Of a stretch of 62,522 nt of DNA, positions 53,521 through 62,381 are shown in pieces. Location of the stretch: positions 1 to 62,522 of the forward strand of contig NCKB01000016.1 in assembly GCA_002279065.1 (NCBI GenBank), given 5' to 3'. Position 1 is the first letter of the stretch, and every line of letters begins with the position of its first letter. A program made the translations under genes and the position numbers. The notes under the pieces are model-generated. The model searched no databases and was not told the DNA's origin. It was given only the letters and a program-made list of their open reading frames with translations. The stretch is from Lysobacterales bacterium 15-68-25. Lineage in GTDB: Bacteria > Pseudomonadota > Gammaproteobacteria > Xanthomonadales > Rhodanobacteraceae.

Positions 53521-54924
53521 ATGACCGCAGTGATCGAGCGCGCCCGGCCGGACGAGGTCGAGGCGCTGTGCGCCATCGAGCGCGCTGCCGTGCAGCTGTT
53601 CCGTGGCCACCCGGCCTGGCGGGCCTATGCCGACATGGCGATTCCTCCGGAGCTGCTGTACGAGGCGATTGCCCGCGGCATGGTGTGGGTGGCGCGCCCC
53701 GGTGCGGGCGGCGAGCCGGTCGGCTTCGTCTGGCTGGACGACACCCTGCCGGGCGATGCCATCGGCATCGGCGAGCTGGATGTGTTGCCCGATCACGGGC
53801 GTCGCGGCATCGGTGCGGCCCTGCTCGAACATGCCTGCGACTGGTCGCGCGCAGCCGGTTATCGCCGGGTCGACCTGGGTACCCTGGCCGACGTGCCGTG
53901 GAACGCGCCGTTCTATGCCCGGCATGGCTTCGTCGTGGTGGACAAGAACGACCCGGCCTTCGCCTTCGCGCGCGACCGCGACCGCGAAAACGGCTTTCCC
54001 GACCGGCTCCGTGTGTTCATGAGCCGGCCGCTGCCGCCGCTTGATCCGGGCGAGTGGAGTGCATGGCCAGCGCCGGCCAAGCTCAACCTGTTCCTGCGCA
54101 TCACCGGGCGCCGGGAGGACGGCTACCACGAGTTGCAGACCGTGTTCCGGCTGCTGGACTGGGGCGACGAGGTGCGGCTGCGGGTGCGCGGGGATGGCGT
54201 CATCCATCGTGATCGCGACATCCCGGGGGTTCCCGCAGAGAGCGACCTCGTCGTGCGCGCCGCGCGCCTGCTGCAGGAGGTGAGCGGGTCCCGCCACGGG
54301 GCCGACATTGCTGTCGACAAGCGCATTCCGATGGGAGGAGGCCTGGGTGGCGGCAGTTCCGACGCGGCCACCGTGCTGGTGGCGCTGGATCATCTGTGGG
54401 GCACCGGGCTGGGCGAGGACGCGCTGGCCGAGCTCGGTCGCCGGTTGGGCGCCGACGTGCCGGTATTCGTGCGGGGGCGCTCGGCCTGGGCCGAGGGTAT
54501 CGGCGAGCGGCTGACGCCGGTCGAGCTGCCGCGGCGCCACTACGTGGTGCTCGACCCGCGCGAGCACGTGCCCACCGCGGCGCTGTTTCAAGCGCCTGAA
54601 TTGACACGAAATGCCCCCCGGGCGACAATTTCGTCCTTTGTTTCGGGCGAAACTGCCGAGAACGCTTTCGAGCCGGTCGTACGCGCACGACATCCGTGCG
54701 TGAACGAGGCGCTGGAATGGCTCGGCGGTTTCGGCCGGGCGAAACTCTCCGGAAGCGGCGGGTGCGTTTTTCTGGAAACGCCTTCGCTGACCCGGGCGCT
54801 GTCGATCGCCGCACGGTGTCCCGCGGCGTTTGGCGTCCAGGTGGCCGCCGGAGCGGATCGCTCGATGCTGCACCGTGCGCTGGACCGCCATCGCGGGGCG
54901 GCGCAGGCGAGGCATACAACGTAA
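53521..54924 (+). CDS. ispE: Fusion of a GNAT acetyltransferase domain with IspE (CDP-ME kinase)
   Basis: 467 residues from the ATG at 53521 (a GTG at 53491 is in frame). Residues 1-165 are a GNAT domain with the acetyl-CoA motif PDHGRRGIGAALLEHACD and a closing WNAPFYARHGFVVV. Residues about 180-467 are a complete IspE: PAPAKLNLFLRITGRREDGY, the GHMP ATP loop PMGGGLGGGSSDAATVLVAL, and KLSGSGGCVFLE. IspE phosphorylates CDP-methylerythritol in isoprenoid synthesis. No stop separates the parts. An in-frame ATG at 54019 could start a free 301-residue IspE, so both a fused and a separate product are possible. The tRNA(Gln) gene begins four bases after the stop. Confidence 0.9.
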   Translation: MTAVIERARPDEVEALCAIERAAVQLFRGHPAWRAYADMAIPPELLYEAIARGMVWVARPGAGGEPVGFVWLDDTLPGDAIGIGELDVLPDHGRRGIGAALLEHACDWSRAAGYRRVDLGTLADVPWNAPFYARHGFVVVDKNDPAFAFARDRDRENGFPDRLRVFMSRPLPPLDPGEWSAWPAPAKLNLFLRITGRREDGYHELQTVFRLLDWGDEVRLRVRGDGVIHRDRDIPGVPAESDLVVRAARLLQEVSGSRHGADIAVDKRIPMGGGLGGGSSDAATVLVALDHLWGTGLGEDALAELGRRLGADVPVFVRGRSAWAEGIGERLTPVELPRRHYVVLDPREHVPTAALFQAPELTRNAPRATISSFVSGETAENAFEPVVRARHPCVNEALEWLGGFGRAKLSGSGGCVFLETPSLTRALSIAARCPAAFGVQVAAGADRSMLHRALDRHRGAAQARHTT

Positions 54925-54927
54925 TAC

Positions 54928-55001
54928 TGGGGCGTCGCCAAGCTGGTTAAGGCACGGGATTTTGATTCCCGCATGCGCAGGTTCGAATCCTGCCGCCCCA
55001 G
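54928..55001 (+). tRNA. tRNA-Gln (TTG)
   Basis: Acceptor strands TGGGGCG and CGCCCCA pair fully. The anticodon loop TTTTGAT carries TTG, reading CAA/CAG. The T loop GGTTCGAATCC is canonical, and CCA is encoded at 55002-55004. It lies between ispE and prs, a known gammaproteobacterial order, and is probably cut out of the operon transcript. Confidence 0.97.
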
Positions 55002-55041
55002 CCACTCAAGCCAGGACCTTACAGGTCGAGAGGAATTGTCC

Positions 55042-56001
55042 GTGGACACGTCATCCAGCCCGATGCTCTTCACCGGCAACGCGCACCGTGCGCTCGCCGA
55101 GGACGTGGCACACCGTCTCGGCATCCCGCTGGGCAAGGCCCTCGTGGGCACCTTCAGCGACGGCGAGGTACAGATCGAGATCGAGGAGAACGTCCGCCGG
55201 CAGGAAGTGTTCGTGCTGCAGCCGACCGGTGCGCCGAGCGCGGAGAACCTGTTCGAGCTGCTGACCCTGGTCGACGCGCTCAAGCGCGCGTCCGCGTCCA
55301 GCGTGACGGCGGTGATCCCGTACTTCGGCTACGCCCGCCAAGACCGTCGCCCGCGTTCTGCGCGCGTGCCGATCACGGCGAAGATGGTGGCCAAGCTGAT
55401 CGGTACCGTCGGCGTGGACCGCGTGCTCACCGTCGACCTGCATGCCGACCAGATCCAGGGCTTCTTCGACATCCCGGTCGACAACGTCTACGCCTCGCCG
55501 ATCCTGCTGGCCGACATCTGGCGCAACTTCGCGATGGACGATCTGATCGTGGTCAGCCCGGACGTCGGCGGCGTGGTGCGCGCCCGCGCGCTGGCCAAGC
55601 GGCTGGACGACGCAGACCTGGCGATCATCGACAAGCGCCGTCCGAAGGCCAACGTGGCCACGGTGATGAACATCATCGGCGACGTCGACGGCAAGACCTG
55701 CGTGCTGGTGGACGACATCGTCGATACCGCCGGTACGCTCTGCGCGGCCGCCGCGGCGCTGAAGGAGCGCGGCGCGCGCAAGGTGGTGGCGTATTGCGTG
55801 CACCCGGTGCTGTCCGGCGCGGCGATCCGCAACGTGGAAGGCTCGCAGCTGGACCAGCTGGTGGTCACCAACACGCTGCCGCTGCGCCCCGAGGCGCAGG
55901 CCTGCGCGAAGATCCGCCAGCTCTCGGTCGCCGAGCTGCTGGCCGAGACGATCCGCCGCATCGCCTTCGGCGAGTCGGTGAGCTCGCTGTACGTGGATTG
56001 A
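55042..56001 (+). CDS. prs: Ribose-phosphate pyrophosphokinase
   Basis: 319 residues from a GTG at 55042 ([20 protein letters not shown]) with AGAGGA upstream. It makes PRPP from ribose 5-phosphate and ATP for nucleotide, His and Trp synthesis. Motifs: [37 protein letters not shown] (the flexible ATP loop), [18 protein letters not shown], and the PRPP loop [15 protein letters not shown]. Length is normal. Follows tRNA(Gln), precedes rplY. Confidence 0.96.
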   Translation: MDTSSSPMLFTGNAHRALAEDVAHRLGIPLGKALVGTFSDGEVQIEIEENVRRQEVFVLQPTGAPSAENLFELLTLVDALKRASASSVTAVIPYFGYARQDRRPRSARVPITAKMVAKLIGTVGVDRVLTVDLHADQIQGFFDIPVDNVYASPILLADIWRNFAMDDLIVVSPDVGGVVRARALAKRLDDADLAIIDKRRPKANVATVMNIIGDVDGKTCVLVDDIVDTAGTLCAAAAALKERGARKVVAYCVHPVLSGAAIRNVEGSQLDQLVVTNTLPLRPEAQACAKIRQLSVAELLAETIRRIAFGESVSSLYVD

Positions 56002-56079
56002 TCCGATTTCCGACTTCCCTGGTCGCGGGGAAGTCACCCTGCCGCCGCAAGGCGGCATTCCCAACCCAAGGTGTAAACC

Positions 56080-56724
56080 ATGTCTCAGACCCATGAAATC
56101 AAGGCCGAGAGCCGCAAGGACGAGGGGAAAGGTGCGAGCCGCCGCCTGCGTCGTGCGTCGTACGTGCCGGCCGTCGTCTACGGTGGCAAGCTGCCGCCGC
56201 AGAGCATCCAGATCGAGCACAACACCATCCTGCTCGCTGCCAAGCACGAGTGGTTCTTCTCCTCGGTGCTCGACCTGAACATCGACGGCGCCGTGCAGAA
56301 GGTGCTGGTGCGCGACTGGCAGAAGCATCCGTACAAGCAGCAGATGCTGCACATGGACTTCCTGCGCATCGACGAGAACGCCGCCGTGCGCGTCAGCGTG
56401 CCGCTGCACTTCCTGAACCAGGAGAAGTCCCCGGCCGGCAAGACCTCCGGCGTGGTGGTCTCGCACAACCTGACCGAGCTGGAAGTGTCCTGCCTGCCGA
56501 AGGACCTGCCGGAGTTCGTCGAGATCGATCTGGCCGACCTGAAGCCGGGCCAGATCATCCACCTGTCGCAGATCAAGCTGCCGAAGGGCGTGGAGATCCC
56601 GGCCCTGTCGCTGGGTGCCGATCACGACATCGCCGTCGTCACCGCCAACACGGTGAAGGAAGAGGTCGAAGAGACCCCGGCCGCCGCCGAAGGCGAAGAG
56701 AAGCCGGCTGGCGACAAGAAGTAA
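56080..56724 (+). CDS. rplY: 50S ribosomal protein L25, long CTC-type
   Basis: 214 residues, the long form with a C-terminal TL5/CTC domain. It binds 5S rRNA. The N-terminal RNA-binding part has AESRKDEGKGASRRLRRASY and VPAVVYGGKLPPQSIQIEH; the CTC domain contains VSCLPKDLPEFVEIDLADLK and IHLSQIKLPKGVEIPAL. The tail is acidic and Lys-rich (EGEEKPAGDKK). The prs-rplY-pth-ychF order is standard. Confidence 0.96.
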   Translation: MSQTHEIKAESRKDEGKGASRRLRRASYVPAVVYGGKLPPQSIQIEHNTILLAAKHEWFFSSVLDLNIDGAVQKVLVRDWQKHPYKQQMLHMDFLRIDENAAVRVSVPLHFLNQEKSPAGKTSGVVVSHNLTELEVSCLPKDLPEFVEIDLADLKPGQIIHLSQIKLPKGVEIPALSLGADHDIAVVTANTVKEEVEETPAAAEGEEKPAGDKK

Positions 56725-56730
56725 GCCTGT

Positions 56731-56762
56731 TTCCGCCCGCGCCCCCAGTGGCGCGGGCGGAA
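56731..56762 (+). terminator. Strong GC hairpin after rplY
   Basis: A 13-bp stem (56731-56743 with 56750-56762) encloses a CCCAGT loop six bases after the rplY stop. There is no T-run after it, so it may slow polymerase or protect the rplY mRNA 3' end more than fully terminate before pth. Confidence 0.5.
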
Positions 56763-56778
56763 TCGGCTTGCCGGACGC

Positions 56779-57381
56779 ATGGCGGGACTTCGACTCATCG
56801 TCGGGCTGGGCAATCCCGGTGCCGAATATCTCCGAACCCGGCACAACGCCGGGTTCTGGTTTGTGGACGCCCTGGCGGCGTCGCAGGGCGAGCGCTGGAG
56901 CTTCGACGGCAAGCTGCACGGCGAATGCTGCCGGGTGCGGATCGGCGGCGAGCCGGTCTGGCTGCTCAAGCCCTCCACGTTCATGAACAAGAGCGGCATC
57001 GCCGTCGCCTCGGCGCTGCGCTACTACAAGATCGAGCCGTCCGAGTGCCTGGTGGCACACGACGAGCTGGACCTGCCGGCCGGTACCGTGCGGATGAAGT
57101 TCGACGGCGGCCACGGTGGCCAGAACGGCCTGCGCGACATCGTCGCGCACCTGGGGCACGGCAAATACCATCGGCTGCGCATCGGTATCGGTCACCCTGG
57201 CCACAAGGACCGGGTCACCCCCTGGGTGCTGGGGCGCCCGTCCGCGCAGGACGAGGATGCCATCCTCGACGGCATCGCGCGCGCGCTGGACGTGCTGCCG
57301 CTGGCGGTCGACGGGCAGTTCGACAAGGCGATGCAGCAGTTGCACACGGTGGGAGCGGGGAGCGGCAAGAAGGGAGCGTGA
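56779..57381 (+). CDS. pth: Peptidyl-tRNA hydrolase
   Basis: 200 residues from the ATG at 56779. It releases peptides from stalled peptidyl-tRNA. The catalytic set is in place: Asn and His in LGNPGAEYLRTRHNAGFWF, then KPSTFMNKSGIAV, VAHDELDLPAGTVRMKFDGG and HGGQNGLRDI. Length and pattern are those of bacterial Pth. Confidence 0.96.
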   Translation: MAGLRLIVGLGNPGAEYLRTRHNAGFWFVDALAASQGERWSFDGKLHGECCRVRIGGEPVWLLKPSTFMNKSGIAVASALRYYKIEPSECLVAHDELDLPAGTVRMKFDGGHGGQNGLRDIVAHLGHGKYHRLRIGIGHPGHKDRVTPWVLGRPSAQDEDAILDGIARALDVLPLAVDGQFDKAMQQLHTVGAGSGKKGA

Positions 57382-57465
57382 GCGCTTGGAACGAGCGCGC
57401 CGCCCCGGCCGGATCCTTGGTTTCCGTTTCCTGTTTTTCCCTCTTGAGTTTCCGGAGTTCCCATC

Positions 57466-58557
57466 ATGGGCATCAAATGCGGCATCGTCGGTCTGCCCAA
57501 CGTCGGCAAGTCCACGCTGTTCAACGCGCTGACCAAGGCCGGTATCGCGGCGGCCAACTTCCCGTTCTGCACGATCGAGCCGAACGTGGGTGTGGTGCCG
57601 GTGCCCGATGAGCGCCTGAACGCGCTGTCGGCCATCGTCAATCCGCAGAAGGTGATTCCGACCGCGGTGGAGTTCGTCGATATCGCCGGCCTGGTGGCCG
57701 GTGCGTCCAAGGGCGAGGGCCTGGGCAACAAGTTCCTGGCGCACATCCGCGAGGTCGATGCGATCGCCCACGTGGTGCGCTGCTTCGAGCACAGCGACAT
57801 CGTGCACGTGGCCGGCAAGGTCGACCCGATCGCCGACATCGAGACCATCGACACCGAACTGGCGCTGGCCGACCTCGACTCGGTCGAGAAGGCGCTGAAC
57901 CGCGCCGAGCGTGCGGCGAAGGCCAACGACAAGGACGCACTGGCGCGCAAGCCGGTGCTGCAGAAGCTGGCCGCGGGCCTCAACGAGGGCAAGACCGCGC
58001 GCAGCCTGGGGCTGGACGACGAGGAAAAGGCGCTGGTACGCGACCTGTTCCTGCTCACCCTCAAGCCGCTGATGTACATCGCCAACGTGCGCGAGGACGG
58101 TTTCGAGAACAACCCGCACCTGGATGCCGTGCGCGCCCGCGCGGCGGAAGAGGGTGCCGAGGTCGTGCCGGTGTGCGCGGCCATCGAGGAAGAACTCTCG
58201 CAGCTCGAGGATGCCGACCGCGACGAGTTCCTGAAGGACCTGGGCCTGGAAGAGCCTGGCCTGAATCGCGTGATCCGGGCGGGCTACAAGCTGCTCAACC
58301 TGCAGACCTACTTCACCGCCGGCGTGAAGGAAGTGCGCGCCTGGACGATCAAGCGCGGCTATACCGCGCCGCAGGCGGCCGGGGTGATCCACACCGATTT
58401 CGAGCGCGGCTTCATTCGCGCCGAGACGGTGTCCTTCGACGACTTCGTCCAGTACAAGGGCGAGGCTGGCGCCGCCGCTGCCGGGCGCCTGCGCAAGGAA
58501 GGCAAGGACTACGTGGTGAAGGACGGCGACGTCCTGCACTTCCTGTTCAACGTCTGA
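57466..58557 (+). CDS. ychF: Redox-regulated ATPase YchF (Obg-like)
   Basis: 363 residues, the standard length. The P-loop is [20 protein letters not shown], followed by [20 protein letters not shown] and [20 protein letters not shown] coiled-coil insert spans about 130-200, and the TGS domain at the end contains [20 protein letters not shown] and [11 protein letters not shown]. It prefers ATP over GTP and associates with ribosomes. Last gene of the lolB-to-ychF run. Confidence 0.96.
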   Translation: MGIKCGIVGLPNVGKSTLFNALTKAGIAAANFPFCTIEPNVGVVPVPDERLNALSAIVNPQKVIPTAVEFVDIAGLVAGASKGEGLGNKFLAHIREVDAIAHVVRCFEHSDIVHVAGKVDPIADIETIDTELALADLDSVEKALNRAERAAKANDKDALARKPVLQKLAAGLNEGKTARSLGLDDEEKALVRDLFLLTLKPLMYIANVREDGFENNPHLDAVRARAAEEGAEVVPVCAAIEEELSQLEDADRDEFLKDLGLEEPGLNRVIRAGYKLLNLQTYFTAGVKEVRAWTIKRGYTAPQAAGVIHTDFERGFIRAETVSFDDFVQYKGEAGAAAAGRLRKEGKDYVVKDGDVLHFLFNV

Positions 58558-58564
58558 TCCAGTC

Positions 58565-58590
58565 GCGCCGGCCGCTTGCGGGTCCGGCGC
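58565..58590. terminator. GC hairpin between converging ychF and STAS genes
   Basis: GCGCCGG (58565-58571) pairs with CCGGCGC (58584-58590) around a 12-base loop. It has no T-run. Its position between two converging genes makes a bidirectional weak terminator plausible. Confidence 0.4.
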
Positions 58591-58597
58591 ACGCCGG

Positions 58598-58990
58598 CTA
58601 CTCGTCCTCGCCTGCGGCGTCGGCGACCTGTCGCTGGATGCGGTCCAGGTAGGCGTCCAGTTCCGCGGTGCCGGTGAATACCTCACTCACCGGCACCGCC
58701 TTGACGATGTCGAAGACCTTGCGTACCTGCGGCTGCGGGTCCAGCAGCAAGGTGTGGCCACCCAGCGCGCGGGTCGCCTTGCGTACCCGCGCCACGCTGC
58801 GCAGTCCCGCGCTGCTGATGTAGTCCAGTCCGGACAGGTCCAGTACCACGGTGGCGCCACGTGGAAGGTCCGCCAGCAATGGCTGGGCCGTGCCGTCGAA
58901 CTCCAGGTAGGTGTTGGCGTCCAGGCGCCCCTGCAGATGCAGGACCAGGCGGCTGGGAGAGGATCGTTCCGGGCGCAGCTCGAGCGTCAT
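58598..58990 (-). CDS. STAS-domain anti-sigma-factor antagonist
   Basis: 130 residues. Full STAS domain: LVLHLQGRLDANTYLEFDG, TVVLDLSGLDYISSAGLRSV (the Ser pair is the phosphorylation site), and PQPQVRKVFDIVKAVPVSEV. The acidic tail ends QVADAAGEDE. It overlaps the upstream sensor phosphatase/kinase gene by ATGA and is its probable substrate in a partner-switch. No anti-sigma target or sigma gene is adjacent, so the output is unknown. Confidence 0.9.
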   Translation of the reverse strand: MTLELRPERSSPSRLVLHLQGRLDANTYLEFDGTAQPLLADLPRGATVVLDLSGLDYISSAGLRSVARVRKATRALGGHTLLLDPQPQVRKVFDIVKAVPVSEVFTGTAELDAYLDRIQRQVADAAGEDE

Positions 58991-61308
58991 GTCGGCGGTT
59001 CCGTCAGGTCGGTTGTGATGAATCGCAGTTGCAGGTGGTTGCCGTCGCGGTCGTGGTGATAGGCCAGTTCGCTCGCCATCGCGCGCACCAGGTGGATGCC
59101 GAGTCCGCCGACTTCCTCGGGGTCGGCGATGTCGCCGGACAGCGTGGGCGCTGCAGCCTGCAGCGGGTCGAACGGCGCGCCGTCGTCGTGCAGCTCGGCG
59201 AGCACGGCGCCGTCCGCGGTGCGCACGCGCAGGCGGATCGCGCCATCGGCGCTACCCCTGTGGCCATGTTGGACCATGTTCACCATGAGCTCCTCCAGCA
59301 CGAGGCGAACGTCTTCGCGCGTGCCTGCGGCCACGCCCGCTTCTTCCAGCGCGGACTCGCAGCGTTCCAGTGCGGCGAAAACGCCTTCGACGGTGGATTC
59401 GATCGTCAGATCCAGCATGCCGGATTCCCCCTGCGGCCGATGGTGCCAGCTCAGGGCGAGGATGGTGATGTCGTCGGCCTGGTCGCAATCCGCGGCGAAG
59501 GCGTCCACGTCGGCCATCAGGCGACTGGTGAACTCTCCGGAGCGGGACAGGGGCGGCGCCCGTTCGAGGCTCGCCAGTGTCCGCTCGATACCGAACATGC
59601 TGCCGTCGACCGCGCTGGCCTCGGTTACGCCGTCGGTGTACATCAGCAGCGTGTCGGCAGCACACAGGCGGAGTTCCTGCTCGACGTAGGTGGCCTCCTC
59701 GTCCAGACCGATCGCGGGCCCGGTATCGACCTGGAAGAGCTCGGCCTGCCCGTTGCGGTACAGCACCGGTGGTTCGTGGCCGGCGCTGGCCAGCACCAGC
59801 CGGCCGTCCGAGGTGTCGAGCACGCCGCACAGCAGGGTAATGAACATGCAGCTGTCATTGCCCTGGCACAGCTCGCGGTTGAGCTGGTGCAGCAACTGGG
59901 CGGGCTGGCGCGCACGAGGCGCCAGCGCCTTGGCCAGGGTGATGGCGCGAGCCATGAACAGGGCGGCGGGGATGCCCTTGTCCGACACGTCGCCGACCAT
60001 CAGGCAAAAGTGCTGCTGGTCGAGCATGAAATAACTGTACAGATCGCCGCCTACCGCGCGCGCCGGGCGCAGCGTGGCGTGGAGTTCGAGCATCGCGCAG
60101 CGGGCGTCCAGATAGTGCTCGCTGGGCAGCAGGGCGACCTGGATCTGGTGGGCGATCTCCAACTCACTGCGCAGGCGTTCCTGCTCCCGGGTGGCCCGGG
60201 TCAGCTGTTCCAGGTGCCGGGCCAGCTGGCGTCGCATCCGGTCGAAGGCATGGGTGAGGCGGCCGATCTCGTCGTGTCGCCGGGCCCGGGGCAGGGTGAA
60301 GTCCAGTTCCCCGCGAGCAACATGTTCGGCGCGGTCGGTCAGGGTGGCGAGTGGTGCCAGGGTGCGACGGGTCACGATCAGGGTAATCAGCGCGATCCCG
60401 AGCATGGCCAGCAGGCCGAGCGCCAGCTCGCGCAGGAACAGCCGGCGCAGGCTGCTTTCCAGGAGGGACTGCGGCACCAGCAGGCCGAGCGTCCAGCCGG
60501 TGCCGGCGACCGGGGCACGGTAGAGCCAGGCGCGCCCAGTCACGCTGGTGTCGATGCCCGCCTGCAGTTCCCCGGGCGTGTCTCCCGCCGTGGCCAGGGC
60601 CTGCAGCAGTTGCGGAGGAGCCGCCACGCCCAGCCGGTCGGTGCCGTCGTGGGCGAGGAAGTGCCCATTGCCGTCGACCACGAACATGACCGCGCCGTCG
60701 GGGCGCTTCAGCGACCCCAGCACGCTCTGCAGCCAGGCCAGGGTCACGTCGGCGTTGACGATCCCGATACTCCTCCCCGCGGAGCGGATCGCCACCGAGT
60801 AGTTGATCAGGCGCTGCTGGCGCGATTGCGAAAAGAACGGCCTTTGCCAGCAGCCGTCCGGGCAGCTCAGGCCGGTGAGGAACCACGGCTGTTCCCAGTA
60901 GCGGGAGTCGTCGCGGCCGAGGTCGCGACGGGTCAGCGAGCCGTTCCGCTGGCGGTCGACGAATGGCGCGATCGGCGGGTGGGTGGGGTCGTCCGGGGTC
61001 CAGGCGAACAGCACGCCGGCAATGTCCGTGTTGGCCCGGAGCGTGTCGAAGGCCAGCTGTTCGGTCAGGTCGGAACGGGTCCGGGCAAGTCGCGCAAGCA
61101 GGCGTGTCGCCTCGGCGGCCCGGGCGAGATGGGCCTCGATCCCGTGAGCGGCGGCGAACGCCAGGGTGCCTCCCTCGCGGTGCGCCGAGCGCAGCCAGGT
61201 CTGGCGCAGATGACCGAGCAGGAGCAGCCCGGTCGCGGTGATCACGAGGGCCGAGCCGAGCAGGCTCCACAGCGTCAGTCGTGACGCGATACTGCGCAAT
61301 CCCCGCAT
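58987..61308 (-). CDS. Membrane sensor with SpoIIE phosphatase and anti-sigma-type kinase domains
   Basis: 773 residues from MRGLRS at 61308 behind AAAGGAGACGCG. TM1 is about 10-32. A periplasmic Cache-like sensor (about 40-290) contains WEQPWFLTGLSCPDGC and INYSVAIRSAGRSIGIVNAD. TM2 is about 306-326, followed by a HAMP domain (LATLTDRAEHVARGELDFTL). A coiled coil leads to a PP2C/SpoIIE phosphatase (RPARAVGGDLYSYFMLDQQH, MVGDVSDKGIPAALFMA, LMYTDGVTEA, CDQADDITILAL), and a C-terminal HATPase of the RsbW type (EELMVNMVQHGH, EVGGLGIHLVRAMA). It would both phosphorylate and dephosphorylate a STAS protein, probably the one overlapping downstream. HsbR-like proteins have similar domains but a receiver input. 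Confidence 0.9.
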   Translation of the reverse strand: MRGLRSIASRLTLWSLLGSALVITATGLLLLGHLRQTWLRSAHREGGTLAFAAAHGIEAHLARAAEATRLLARLARTRSDLTEQLAFDTLRANTDIAGVLFAWTPDDPTHPPIAPFVDRQRNGSLTRRDLGRDDSRYWEQPWFLTGLSCPDGCWQRPFFSQSRQQRLINYSVAIRSAGRSIGIVNADVTLAWLQSVLGSLKRPDGAVMFVVDGNGHFLAHDGTDRLGVAAPPQLLQALATAGDTPGELQAGIDTSVTGRAWLYRAPVAGTGWTLGLLVPQSLLESSLRRLFLRELALGLLAMLGIALITLIVTRRTLAPLATLTDRAEHVARGELDFTLPRARRHDEIGRLTHAFDRMRRQLARHLEQLTRATREQERLRSELEIAHQIQVALLPSEHYLDARCAMLELHATLRPARAVGGDLYSYFMLDQQHFCLMVGDVSDKGIPAALFMARAITLAKALAPRARQPAQLLHQLNRELCQGNDSCMFITLLCGVLDTSDGRLVLASAGHEPPVLYRNGQAELFQVDTGPAIGLDEEATYVEQELRLCAADTLLMYTDGVTEASAVDGSMFGIERTLASLERAPPLSRSGEFTSRLMADVDAFAADCDQADDITILALSWHHRPQGESGMLDLTIESTVEGVFAALERCESALEEAGVAAGTREDVRLVLEELMVNMVQHGHRGSADGAIRLRVRTADGAVLAELHDDGAPFDPLQAAAPTLSGDIADPEEVGGLGIHLVRAMASELAYHHDRDGNHLQLRFITTDLTEPPT

Positions 61309-61416
61309 GCGCGTCTCCTTTCGCTTCGTCCGGCATCTAGCCATGCCGGAGCCACCACCCGCAAGCTGGCCGCTGGGGGCATACTTCACATTTTCTGACG
61401 GATGGGAGCAGCGCCG

Positions 61417-61911
61417 ATGCCGGGACACCAGAGCGAAGTCACTTTCCGGTTCCTGGCCGAGCCCACCGACGTCAATTTCGGCGGCAAGGTCCACGGCGGC
61501 ATGGTGATGAAGTGGATCGACCAGGCCGGCTACGCCTGCGCTGTGGGCTGGAGCGGGGCTTACTGCGTCACCGCATCGGTCAGCGGCATCCAGTTCGTCA
61601 AGCCGATCCTGATCGGCGATCTCGTCACGGTGCGGGCGCGCCTGATCCACACCGGTACCTCAAGCATGCATCTGGCGGTCGACGTTCAGGCCGGCGACCT
61701 GCGTACCGGCGAGCGGCGCCTGGCGACGAGTTGCGTGATGGTGTTCGTGGCGCTGGATCGCCCGGATGGACGGCCGACCGCGGTGCCCGCGTGGGTGCCG
61801 CGCAACGAGGAGGATCGGCGCCTGCAGGAACATGCGCGGCGCCTCATGGAGATGTCGAAGGCGATGGAGGCCCAGGTCGTGGCCATGCCTGCGGAGTCGG
61901 TCGCGGGCTGA
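61417..61911 (+). CDS. Acyl-CoA thioesterase, YciA/BFIT-like hotdog
   Basis: 164 residues from MPGHQS at 61417, with GGGAG nine bases upstream (an ATG at 61402 is the alternative). One hotdog domain with the active-site helix DVNFGGKVHGGMVMKWIDQA, SVSGIQFVKPILIGDLVTV and TGTSSMHLAVDVQAGD. These enzymes hydrolyse short or medium acyl-CoA in the cytoplasm. The C-terminal 30 residues form a charged helix (LQEHARRLMEMSKAMEA). Stands alone, divergent from the sensor phosphatase gene. Confidence 0.9.
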   Translation: MPGHQSEVTFRFLAEPTDVNFGGKVHGGMVMKWIDQAGYACAVGWSGAYCVTASVSGIQFVKPILIGDLVTVRARLIHTGTSSMHLAVDVQAGDLRTGERRLATSCVMVFVALDRPDGRPTAVPAWVPRNEEDRRLQEHARRLMEMSKAMEAQVVAMPAESVAG

Positions 61912-62051
61912 GCGTGCGGAAGACTTGCCCTGTCGCGACGAACCGAGCATGATGCGCGCCCCGCGCAGGTTTACGGCGGCTCGCGCACCGGAAAATGTCT
62001 GCAAACTGTTGACAGTGTCCGAGGGCGTGGCGAAAATAGGCGTTCTTTGTT

Positions 62052-62134
62052 GGAGGGATACCCAAGCGGCCAACGGGGGCAGACTGTAAATCTGCTGGCT
62101 TACGCCTTCGGTGGTTCGAATCCACCTCCCTCCA
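62052..62134 (+). tRNA. tRNA-Tyr (GTA)
   Basis: Acceptor GGAGGGA pairs with TCCCTCC. The anticodon GTA sits in ACTGTAAAT, there is a long variable arm (class II), and the T loop is GGTTCGAATCC. CCA is encoded at 62135-62137. First of three tRNAs before tuf. Confidence 0.97.
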
Positions 62135-62165
62135 CCATCAGGTTCCGCGCAGGTTTTTCGATCGG

Positions 62166-62236
<71 letters not shown>

Positions 62237-62262
62237 CCATTGGACTCGACCTCTGGTTTTCC

Positions 62263-62335
<73 letters not shown>

Positions 62336-62381
62336 CCACGTTCGGTGGCACGTCCAGTTGGACTGGGCGGTGCCGCCGTAA

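Noticed and set aside
55051-58686. A 1211-codon open frame on the minus strand opposite prs, rplY, pth and ychF
   Set aside because: It is antisense to four well-conserved genes, His/Gln/Arg-rich in a way produced by GC-biased third positions, and has no ribosome site or domain.
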